Notes under the pieces: model-generated
Databases searched by the model: none
Told to the model about the DNA's origin: nothing
Seen by the model: only the letters and a program-made list of their open reading frames with translations
Program-made: the position numbers and the translations under genes
Part shown: in pieces, positions 7,847-13,654 of the stretch
How positions within the stretch are numbered: position 1 is the first letter of the stretch
Layout: each line of letters starts with the position of its first letter
From: an uncultured Gammaproteobacteria bacterium
GTDB lineage: Bacteria; Pseudomonadota; Gammaproteobacteria; Chromatiales; Chromatiaceae
Assembly: GCA_937926265.1 (NCBI GenBank)
Contig: CALAZS010000251.1
Coordinates: 1 to 13,654, forward strand
DNA length: 13,654 nucleotides
Reading direction: 5' to 3'

Positions 7847-8455
7847 ATGATGAAAAAGCTAGTATTGGGTTTGATTGCCGCAAGTTTAATTCCGGCTACC
7901 GCTGTTCAATCAGCTGATATTGCTGCAGGTAAGGCTAAAGCTGAGACAGTGTGCCTGGCTTGTCACGGTCCTGATGGCAACAGTCCCATCAATACATATC
8001 CAAAACTTGCTGGTCAAAATACTGCATATCTTGTCAAGCAATTGCAGGAGTTCAAGTCTGGTGCACGCCAGGATCCGATCATGCTGGGCATGGCTGCAGC
8101 GTTGACGGATGAAGATATGCAAAATGTTTCAGCTTTCTATGCCAGTCAAAAATCCAATGGCGGATCTGCTGCGGCGGATAAGGTTACATTAGGTGAAAGA
8201 ATTTACCGTGGTGGAATTGCTGATAAAGGCGTTGCAGCCTGCACAGCCTGTCATGGTCCGACCGGTTCCGGTATTTCGACGTCCGGTTTTCCAGCCGTCA
8301 GCGGTCAACACGCCGCTTATGTCGAAATGCAGCTTAACAATTTTGCCGAAGGTAAGCGTGCCAATGACCCGAACCGCATGATGCGCGATATTGCGGCCAA
8401 GCTTTCAAAAGAAGAAATTGCTGCGGTTGCCCAATATATGCAGGGTCTGAAGTAA
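7847..8455 (+). CDS. Dihaem cytochrome c4
   Basis: A periplasmic two-haem electron carrier, usually donating to haem-copper oxidases (cbb3 type in several proteobacteria). With the ATG at 7847 it is 202 residues: signal peptide 1-23 (cleavage after QSA), first haem site CLACH (36-40) and second CTACH (132-136), each followed by G and then a PKLAGQ or PAVSGQ segment. Likely axial methionines are in DPIMLGM (about 79 or 82) and in DPNRMM (178 or 179). The two halves are similar to each other and to the preceding protein, as expected of this family. Start choice: AAGG (7837-7840) lies 6 bases before ATG 7847. ATG 7850 and an in-frame TTG at 7841 are less likely. It probably shares the preceding cytochrome's promoter, weakened by the terminator between them. 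Confidence 0.95.
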   Translation: MMKKLVLGLIAASLIPATAVQSADIAAGKAKAETVCLACHGPDGNSPINTYPKLAGQNTAYLVKQLQEFKSGARQDPIMLGMAAALTDEDMQNVSAFYASQKSNGGSAAADKVTLGERIYRGGIADKGVAACTACHGPTGSGISTSGFPAVSGQHAAYVEMQLNNFAEGKRANDPNRMMRDIAAKLSKEEIAAVAQYMQGLK

Positions 8456-8507
8456 TTCGACAGCTTCAATTCAAGGTCCAGAGGGCCCATAGGGCTCAGA
8501 TTTTATT

Positions 8508-8536
8508 AAAAAGGGATGCATCAGCGTCCCTTTTTT
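8508..8536 (+). terminator. Intrinsic terminator after cytochrome c4
   Basis: Stem GGGATGC (8513-8519) / GCGTCCC (8524-8530) with one T-G pair, loop ATCA, flanked by A5 before and T6 after. A weaker hairpin, GAGGGCCC-ATA-GGGCTC with a 2-base bulge (8481-8497), precedes it. The following 138 bases up to dsbA hold no gene I would support; the dsbA promoter should lie there. Confidence 0.88.
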
Positions 8537-8674
8537 ATTGGAGCAAATTATGTTCTTAGAAATTAACAGAAAAATATGGGCTGTTTATTTTTTCAAAGTT
8601 TCGTAATATTGAACTCTGCCTGCAATTAACACTCAAACCGGTAACAAATAAATCAACAAACTTTAGGTGGATGC

Positions 8675-9307
8675 ATGAAACAATTCCTTGCTTCAATGGG
8701 ACTTCTTATATCGCTGTTAATACCTGCTTTGGCTTTTGCAGATTTTGACGAGGGTATTGAATACCGCCTTCTTTCAAATCAGCCACCTGTAGCCGGGGAC
8801 AAACCAATCGAAGTAACCGAGTTTTTCTGGTACGGCTGTCCTCACTGCTTTCAGTTTGAGCCTTATATTAAAAAATGGCTGGAGACAAAGCCGGATGGCG
8901 TCAAGTTTGTCAAAGTGCCAGCCACTTTTAACAAGCCTGCAAAATTTCATGCCTATGTATTTTACGCACTGGATTTGATGGGTGAGGCCGATCGCACAAC
9001 TGATATAATCTTTGAAGCCATGCACAAGCAGGGTAACCGTCTGGCTGACCAGGCGGCAGTTGAAAAGCTTCTGGCACAACACAACGTCAATATCGATAAT
9101 TTTCGTAAAGCTATGAAAAGTTTTAACGTCGATTCGAAGGTCAAGCGGGCGACTGATCAGTTCAGAAAATATGGTTTGCGCGGCGTACCGTCAATGGCGG
9201 TCAGTGGCAGGTTTGTCTCCAATGAGGTCAAAAACTACCAGGAACTCATCTCGGTAACGGATCACATGATTGAATTGGCCAGGGAAGAACAGCAAAAATC
9301 CGATTAA
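8675..9307 (+). CDS. dsbA: Periplasmic thiol:disulfide interchange protein DsbA
   Basis: This is the oxidant that introduces disulfide bonds into exported proteins and is re-oxidised by DsbB. It has 210 residues. A signal peptide covers 1-22 (ends ALAFA). Then FFWYGCPHCFQFEPY holds the catalytic CPHC (55-58), the same dipeptide as E. coli DsbA. The helical insert follows, and GLRGVPSM carries the cis-proline (172) of the thioredoxin fold. AGGTGG about 8 bases before the ATG is a good ribosome-binding site. It stands after cytochrome c4, as in Pseudomonas and several other gammaproteobacteria. A strong terminator separates them, so it is probably transcribed on its own. No dsbB is in the window. 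Confidence 0.96.
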   Translation: MKQFLASMGLLISLLIPALAFADFDEGIEYRLLSNQPPVAGDKPIEVTEFFWYGCPHCFQFEPYIKKWLETKPDGVKFVKVPATFNKPAKFHAYVFYALDLMGEADRTTDIIFEAMHKQGNRLADQAAVEKLLAQHNVNIDNFRKAMKSFNVDSKVKRATDQFRKYGLRGVPSMAVSGRFVSNEVKNYQELISVTDHMIELAREEQQKSD

Positions 9308-9337
9308 CTTTTGACCTGCTGCTGCTATAGTTGCAGC

Positions 9338-10138
9338 ATGGTTGAAAAAGCGCATCACGACCGAACGCTTAATTTACTGACTTATAACATTCAGTCGGGA
9401 TCTGGTGCCAATTGTTATCATCACTATGTCACCAAGGGCTGGAAACAGATTCTGCCTAACCGCGAGCAAATGCGTAATCTCAGCGCAATTGCCAATATAC
9501 TCAAACCTTATGATTTTGTCGGACTGCAGGAAGTTGATGGTGGCAGCTTTCGAAGTGGTTTTGTCAACCAGACCCGTTTCCTGGCGACACGTTCCGGTTT
9601 TAATTTCTGGTTTTCCCAGCCGAACAGGAACGTTGGTAACCTCGCCAAGCACAGCAACGGACTGATCAGCAAATACATACCTTCTTTCTGTCAGCATCAG
9701 AAACTGCCCGGCATGCCGGGAAGAGGTATTTTGCTGGCTGAGTTTGGCTACGGTGAGGAAACCCTGGCTATAATCGTTGTACATCTGGCACTGGGCGGGC
9801 GCTCACAGCGCCGGCAGATTGAGTACCTTAACGAACTGGCCAGTCAGTACCCTTATGTCATTATTCTAGGTGATTTCAACCTGTCAGAGGACCGGCGCGA
9901 AATGCGTGAATTGAAATCTCATGGTTTTATCGATGCCTGCATGGGTGACCCAACATTTCCAAGCTGGCGACCCAACAGAAAAATTGACTACATCCTGGTT
10001 TCAGACAATCTCAATGTTTCATCATCAAGTATCGTTGAGTATCATCTTTCTGATCATCTTCCTATTCAACTTAAAGTGAAGCTACCTGATACCGTAGCCC
10101 TTGCAGATACTGAAAAACACGTGGTAAATGCTTTATGA
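9338..10138 (+). CDS. Endonuclease/exonuclease/phosphatase (EEP) superfamily protein
   Basis: A metal-dependent phosphodiesterase-fold protein, substrate unknown. Numbered from the ATG at 9338 (266 residues), the superfamily's residues are all present: TYNIQ (Asn17), LQEVDG (Glu65), VVHLAL (His149), LGDFNL (Asp179, Asn181), KIDYIL (Asp217) and SDHLPI (Asp239, His240). An active enzyme is therefore expected. Members cut DNA, RNA, nucleotides, phosphoinositides or sphingomyelin, and nothing here decides between these. No signal peptide is seen, so it is probably cytosolic. The start is uncertain: ATG 9338 has no clear ribosome-binding site, and an in-frame TTG at 9311 would add the Cys-rich MTCCCYSCS. 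It lies 30 bases after dsbA, and its stop overlaps the next gene's start by four bases (ATGA), implying co-translation with the diguanylate cyclase. Confidence 0.88.
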   Translation: MVEKAHHDRTLNLLTYNIQSGSGANCYHHYVTKGWKQILPNREQMRNLSAIANILKPYDFVGLQEVDGGSFRSGFVNQTRFLATRSGFNFWFSQPNRNVGNLAKHSNGLISKYIPSFCQHQKLPGMPGRGILLAEFGYGEETLAIIVVHLALGGRSQRRQIEYLNELASQYPYVIILGDFNLSEDRREMRELKSHGFIDACMGDPTFPSWRPNRKIDYILVSDNLNVSSSSIVEYHLSDHLPIQLKVKLPDTVALADTEKHVVNAL

Positions 10139-11718
10139 GCACTGATTCAGACTGGAAAGATAAATTTATAAAACTGAGTGCTGATTTCGAGGCGCTCGAA
10201 AACGATTCAGAACAGACTCAAAAGGTTTTTTGTCGAACCATTATTCGGCTGACCCTGTCGGTTAAAGGCCTTGATAAATCGCTTGATCCTTTCCTGACGC
10301 GTATACACGATACGGTAAAAAAAGATTGCAGTGCCAAGATCACCAAAAAGCTTGATGACCTTTCAGACACCATGATCAAGGAGGCCGATGGTAAAAAGGC
10401 CCAGGACCCATTTGAGAAACTTCTGGAACACTTCGATCTTGATGATGGCGTTAAGAAAAATGCCCTGGTTGTCTGGAAACGCATGGTTCAAAACCCGGTT
10501 GCGACAACCGACCGTGATATTGATGGCCTGGTTGAAATGCTTGGTGCGCAACCTGCTACTGCCGCTTCCAAACAAGCTTCCGCGAAAAAAGGTGGCCTCT
10601 TTTCCCGGCTGTTCTCTAGCGATGACTCTGCTGATGATAATGCTGATGCCAGGGGTGAAAAAAGTGCATCTTTGGATGCGTTTAACCCAAACAGTGTCCT
10701 TAAAGACCTTTTGGTAGACCTTAAATGGCCTGAAGCGGTTTCCGCTCAAATTAACAAGCTGATCGGTCAGTTGCATGAAAACACGTCAACCGATACCTGG
10801 ATTGAAGTGATTACCCGCATCAACAAGATTATTCTTGATGCACTTTCAAGTTTTCAGTCAGAAGTTAAATCGGCAGAGCAGTTTCTGTCCGACTTATCCA
10901 GCCGGCTGCAGGAAATTGATGGTTATGTTCAAAGAGCCGGTGCGATGCGCGAGGCTTCGTTAATAAGTGGTCGTGAACTCGGTAAAACCATGAACGAACA
11001 GGTGGATGGTATTTCCTCCAGTATGAATGCTGCGACTGAGCTAAGCCAGTTAAAGGATTCTGTTGCCAATAAGCTTGATGTTATTCATCAGCATGTATCC
11101 AGGCATCTTGAATCAGAAGAAAGCCGTCACAAAGAAGCGCAGCAACGGGAAACTGAACTCAAGGACAAACTGGCAAACCTTGAAAATGAAACCGACCTGC
11201 TGAAAAAGCAGATGCTCGAGGCCAGTGTTAAGGCAGTAAAGGATGCAGTAACCGGCCTGCCCAATCGCCAGGCTTATGATGAACGCATTGAACAGGAATT
11301 TAACCGTTGGAAGCGTTTTGGTGAACCGCTTGGTTTGATTGTTTGGGATATTGATGATTTCAAAAAGATTAACGATCGATATGGTCACCGCAGTGGTGAC
11401 AAGGCCCTTAGGGTGATGGGTGAAAAGCTCAAGGAGACGATTCGTGAAACCGACTTTATCGGCAGATACGGCGGTGAAGAGTTTGTCGTACTGCTGGTCG
11501 GTACCGATTTAGAAGGGGTAAAAGAGGTTGCTGAAAAAATGCGCCTGCGGATTGAAAAAATAGCCCTGAAAGCCAATGATGAGCAGATTCGTATGACGAT
11601 CTCAGGTGGATTGAGCATGTTTCAGCATGGTGATATGCCGGCAGATGTTTTTGAGAGGGCGGACCAGGCGCTCTATAAAGCCAAGCGGTCCGGTAAAAAC
11701 CAGTGGATCGTCGCTTAA
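10135..11718 (+). CDS. Cytosolic GGDEF diguanylate cyclase with a long N-terminal regulatory region
   Basis: It should make c-di-GMP from two GTP. The GGDEF domain is at about 362-527: DAVTGLPNRQAYDERI opening, DIDDFKKIND (metal-binding Asp405), and the active-site GGEEF (446-450). RETD (437-440) sits five residues before GGEEF and is an intact inhibitory I-site, so product feedback is likely. No membrane segment is seen. The N-terminal 360 residues are mostly helical: a region about 1-135, a low-complexity Ser/Asp/Ala/Lys linker about 140-180, another helical region about 185-310, and a coiled coil about 310-365 that could drive dimerisation. I recognise no known sensor domain. It occupies the position of the GGDEF gene near dsbA in Pseudomonas (DgcH, from memory), though it is shorter. 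The ATG overlaps the EEP gene's stop codon. Confidence 0.93.
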   Translation: MSTDSDWKDKFIKLSADFEALENDSEQTQKVFCRTIIRLTLSVKGLDKSLDPFLTRIHDTVKKDCSAKITKKLDDLSDTMIKEADGKKAQDPFEKLLEHFDLDDGVKKNALVVWKRMVQNPVATTDRDIDGLVEMLGAQPATAASKQASAKKGGLFSRLFSSDDSADDNADARGEKSASLDAFNPNSVLKDLLVDLKWPEAVSAQINKLIGQLHENTSTDTWIEVITRINKIILDALSSFQSEVKSAEQFLSDLSSRLQEIDGYVQRAGAMREASLISGRELGKTMNEQVDGISSSMNAATELSQLKDSVANKLDVIHQHVSRHLESEESRHKEAQQRETELKDKLANLENETDLLKKQMLEASVKAVKDAVTGLPNRQAYDERIEQEFNRWKRFGEPLGLIVWDIDDFKKINDRYGHRSGDKALRVMGEKLKETIRETDFIGRYGGEEFVVLLVGTDLEGVKEVAEKMRLRIEKIALKANDEQIRMTISGGLSMFQHGDMPADVFERADQALYKAKRSGKNQWIVA

Positions 11719-11734
11719 ATATTTGTTTTTTTTA

Positions 11735-12310
11735 TCAAACGATATAAAAGTACTTCCAGGTTGATTCGGACAGGTCTCGCAATGAGGCTAATAATTTGTC
11801 GACCGGCACAGCTTCCCCGGGAAAAATGTTTTTAATTTCGATCAGGATTTTTCCTGCGCCACCACTTTGACGCCAGTCTAAATCAGTCAGGGCGGATTGC
11901 TGATGACATTTTGGGCATTCCCATTTATCAGTAGAGTCTTCATCAGATGTGTCCAGGTTTAATTCCTTTTTCCATTCACTGATACGGTATCGACAGGCAG
12001 GACAGCGCGGAGGAGCTGTTTGCTGGCCGGTAAACAGTTTTGGTTGGTCGAATTTTAGTAATTTGATATGGCAAAAGCTGGAACTGCCATCTTCAGGTGG
12101 AGAAAATACCAGGTGTGGTGCGCAGCCCATAAAGGTGATGAGTTGGGGAAACTTGTCACCGCAAAGATAGTAATCAAGTTTTTTTTCGCCAATCAGTTTC
12201 AGCTCGTAAAGCAGTGCTGATAATGATCCCAGGTCATCAAAATCGTCTTTCGGGTTTTCAGTCGTCAGAAACAGGCTTCCATTCATATGGGCATTCATAC
12301 GGGCATTCAT
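11735..12310 (-). CDS. Uncharacterised protein with a four-cysteine zinc-ribbon-like pair of knuckles
   Basis: Not recognised. Up to 191 residues, no signal peptide or membrane segment, so cytosolic. It has CPAC (103-106) and CPKC (132-135), the second preceded by WE, giving a likely zinc ribbon with 25 residues between the pairs. Further cysteines are at about 50, 63 (MGCAPH) and 80. The N-terminal part carries DDLGSLSALLYELKLIGEKK, then a hydrophobic core with LITFMGCAPHLVFSPP. The start is unclear: ATG codons at 12310, 12298 and 12286 lie in consecutive 12-base repeats, and none has a ribosome-binding site. The last (MNGSLFLTTEN) would remove the repetitive MNARMNAH. It converges with the diguanylate cyclase gene (16 bases between stops) and diverges from yidD. 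Zinc binding is inferred; a role in nucleic acid binding is possible but unproven. Confidence 0.8.
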   Translation of the reverse strand: MNARMNAHMNGSLFLTTENPKDDFDDLGSLSALLYELKLIGEKKLDYYLCGDKFPQLITFMGCAPHLVFSPPEDGSSSFCHIKLLKFDQPKLFTGQQTAPPRCPACRYRISEWKKELNLDTSDEDSTDKWECPKCHQQSALTDLDWRQSGGAGKILIEIKNIFPGEAVPVDKLLASLRDLSESTWKYFYIV

Positions 12311-12324
12311 CTGGGTATTAATGA
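12277..12324. repeat. 12-base tandem repeat across the start of the zinc-ribbon gene
   Basis: Plus-strand units TTCCATTCATAT, GGGCATTCATAC, GGGCATTCATCT and GGGTATTAATGA are adjacent and 12 bases long. The two middle units differ at 2 bases; the outer two are more divergent. Each of the first three supplies one in-frame ATG on the minus strand, four codons apart. Confidence 0.6.
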
Positions 12325-12328
12325 GTTA

Positions 12329-12358
12329 TTATTAGTGCTCGAATTAGTAATTTAACAA
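12329..12358 (-). promoter_or_regulatory. Weak candidate promoter for the zinc-ribbon gene
   Basis: On the minus strand, TTGTTA (12358-12353), 18 bases, then TAATAA (12334-12329). This would start transcription near 12322, about 12 bases before the first ATG, giving a very short leader without a ribosome-binding site. The 60-base gap must also hold the plus-strand yidD promoter, for which I see only weak matches. Confidence 0.25.
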
Positions 12359-12370
12359 AGACTCTGCGAC

Positions 12371-12619
12371 ATGAAACGTTTTTTTATCATGCTGGTGAAA
12401 GGCTATAGCCTGTTAATCAGCCCGGTTCTGGGAAATAACTGCCGTTATTACCCGACCTGCTCATCCTACATGGTGCAGGCAATCGAACGTTTTGGTGTAA
12501 TTCGCGGAATTTGGATGGGTACCAAACGTTTGTTGCGCTGTCATCCGTTTCATGAAGGGGGGTATGACCCGGTGCCTGAGTGTAAACATGATGATAAACA
12601 TTGCCAGCATGACCATTAG
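12371..12619 (+). CDS. yidD: Membrane protein insertion efficiency factor YidD
   Basis: YidD is a small peripheral inner-membrane protein with an N-terminal amphipathic helix; it assists insertion of membrane proteins by YidC. The 82 residues show the family's hallmarks: KGYSLLISPVLGNNCRYYPT, then CSSYMVQAIERFG, then LLRCHPFHEGGYDPVPE, with the three conserved cysteines (24, 30 and 57). The tail is His/Asp/Lys-rich (KHDDKHCQHDH) and could bind metal. In most bacteria yidD lies between rnpA and yidC. Here neither is present, so the gene is either relocated or a second copy. A gene for a HIT-superfamily protein follows after 5 bases, probably in one transcript. Confidence 0.95.
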   Translation: MKRFFIMLVKGYSLLISPVLGNNCRYYPTCSSYMVQAIERFGVIRGIWMGTKRLLRCHPFHEGGYDPVPECKHDDKHCQHDH

Positions 12620-12624
12620 ACCAT

Positions 12625-13650
12625 ATGACTGAAAACAATAATTTATTTCATTCAGAGGAAGATTTTTACCGGGCTTTTGTAAACGGCCTGGAAAATATGT
12701 TGCCGCTTGAAGAGTTGGGCGCTTTTATCCTGGTTCTGGCGAATGCCACTTTTGAAACAGAACTCTATGCAGAGTTGAAGCCTGAGCTTGAGGATCGATT
12801 TAAATACTGGCGTGATCAGCTTGAAAAAGGTGAACTGGACAAATTTGCCCCTGATGATGTTGAGGTGTTTAAAAAACTGGCTTCAACAGGTTTTGAAAAC
12901 CTCAAGACGACTGAATTTAAGCATGCGGGTATATGGCGGTTGCAGTTCAACCAACTGCGTTCTTTTCGTCCATCACGAAATGCCAGCAGGGTGATTGAAT
13001 CGATTAGTGAAGCCTTTAATCCTGAAGGCTTTCATTTCAACAAGCCGTTTCTGCAAAAGGAAGTTTTCTGGCAGGGTGAAATTTTTGATAAAAAATTTAA
13101 GCTGCTTTACAACAAGTTTCCATTCGCCAGTTTGCACGGCTTGTTGCTGATTGAGCCGGAGGCTGAAAAAGCCCAGTTTTTGGACAAGTCATCTCATGAC
13201 CTGATCTGGCGCTTGCTTGAAGAACATGCGGCCAGGTTACCAATGGGGGTTGGCTATAATGCCATGGGTGGTTTTGCCTCGGTAAACCACCAGCATTTTC
13301 AGACCTTTGTCAGCCGCAAAAAATATCCGGTTGAACTGGCCTGCTGGGATCATAATGGCGGAAATTTGCATTACCCGGTAAATTGTAAAAAGCTTTTTGA
13401 TGCTGAAGCAGCCTGGAATCATCTTGCAATGCTGCATGATGCAAATGTAGCTTACAATTTGCTGTTTCGTCAGGGTGAAATGTATTGCCTGACACGTCGT
13501 TTCCAGGGTGGTTATGCTCATTCGGATTGGACCAGTGGATTTGCCTGGTCAGAGGTCAGCGGTGCAGTATCGATTGCAGATTATGAAAGGCTTAGCACAT
13601 TGACTGAAGCGGATATTGAAATAGAACTGAAAAAACTTCAGCGACTTTAA
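12625..13650 (+). CDS. HIT-superfamily protein of the GalT / nucleoside-diphosphate-sugar phosphorylase type
   Basis: The key motif is SVNHQHFQTF, with HQHFQ at 222-226. This is the HxHxQ form of the histidine triad used by galactose-1-phosphate uridylyltransferase (HPHGQ), Ap4A phosphorylase and GDP-hexose phosphorylases, with the second His (224) as nucleophile. Upstream, YNKFPFASLHGLLLIEPEAE (162-181) matches the N-x-F-P...H-x-L-L-I-x-P substrate-binding strand and loop of this branch. The protein (341 residues) is cytosolic and has a helical N-terminal third. An enzyme that transfers or releases a nucleotide from a sugar or dinucleotide is therefore likely; the substrate is not shown. It lies 5 bases after yidD without a clear ribosome-binding site, suggesting coupled translation. 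The zinc-binding cysteines of E. coli GalT are not evident. The motif evidence is good; the exact family is inferred. Confidence 0.75.
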   Translation: MTENNNLFHSEEDFYRAFVNGLENMLPLEELGAFILVLANATFETELYAELKPELEDRFKYWRDQLEKGELDKFAPDDVEVFKKLASTGFENLKTTEFKHAGIWRLQFNQLRSFRPSRNASRVIESISEAFNPEGFHFNKPFLQKEVFWQGEIFDKKFKLLYNKFPFASLHGLLLIEPEAEKAQFLDKSSHDLIWRLLEEHAARLPMGVGYNAMGGFASVNHQHFQTFVSRKKYPVELACWDHNGGNLHYPVNCKKLFDAEAAWNHLAMLHDANVAYNLLFRQGEMYCLTRRFQGGYAHSDWTSGFAWSEVSGAVSIADYERLSTLTEADIEIELKKLQRL

Positions 13651-13654
13651 CTTG

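Noticed and set aside
9311..9331. TTGACC ... TATAGT as a promoter for the EEP gene
   Set aside because: The elements are only 9 bases apart, too close for a sigma-70 promoter.
9311..9337. TTG start that would add a Cys-rich N-terminus (MTCCCYSCS) to the EEP protein
   Set aside because: No ribosome-binding sequence precedes it and the added residues do not resemble the family's start. The ATG at 9338 is nearer the first conserved strand.
11719..11745. AT-rich segment with TTTG-T8-AT-CAAA between convergent genes as a bidirectional terminator
   Set aside because: The stem is only four weak pairs and the T-run lies in the loop, so it lacks the form of an intrinsic terminator.
1..13654. Mobile island, phage, CRISPR or defence system
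   Set aside because: No transposase, integrase, tRNA edge, repeat-spacer array or known defence gene is visible. The gene content is housekeeping or conserved in gammaproteobacteria, and base composition looks even throughout.

Overview
The window looks like a chromosomal segment of a mid-GC gammaproteobacterium. The evidence is a full-length RapA very close to the enterobacterial protein, a flagellar sigma-28-type promoter ahead of a chemoreceptor, a cytochrome c / dihaem cytochrome c4 / DsbA cluster, and YidD. From memory, cytochrome - cytochrome c4 - dsbA - EEP-family protein - GGDEF protein is also the order found in Pseudomonas (the PA5491-PA5487 neighbourhood), so this is probably an old conserved block and not an acquired island. 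I see no transposase, integrase, phage gene, CRISPR array, tRNA or rRNA.

Layout. (1) 1-374, plus strand: the 3' end of thiC (thiamine pyrimidine synthesis), entering from the left, followed by a short intergenic region with a direct repeat and a GC-rich palindrome. (2) 494-6755, minus strand: a 1084-residue chemoreceptor with two PAS domains, preceded upstream by rapA, the RNA polymerase recycling ATPase. The receptor has its own sigma-28-like promoter in the gap between them. (3) 6872-7324, plus strand: an uncharacterised membrane-anchored or exported protein, divergent from rapA. (4) 7456-10138 and on to 11718, plus strand: monohaem cytochrome c, an intrinsic terminator, dihaem cytochrome c4, a second terminator, dsbA, an endonuclease/exonuclease/phosphatase-fold protein, and a cytosolic diguanylate cyclase whose ATG overlaps the preceding stop codon. 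(5) 11735-12310, minus strand: an unrecognised four-cysteine zinc-ribbon-like protein whose start lies in a short tandem repeat. (6) 12371-13650, plus strand: yidD, then 5 bases later a HIT-superfamily protein of the GalT/phosphorylase type.

How the parts fit. Block 4 joins periplasmic electron carriers and oxidative disulfide formation with cytosolic c-di-GMP synthesis. Whether they are functionally linked is unknown. The chemoreceptor carries its own CheR/CheB docking pentapeptide and belongs to the flagellar regulon by its promoter. I found no clearly new defence or mobile system. The least explained items are the HIT-family protein behind yidD, the EEP/diguanylate cyclase coupling, the zinc-ribbon protein with repeated in-frame start codons, and a strong terminator placed only 27 bases before the cytochrome c4 start.
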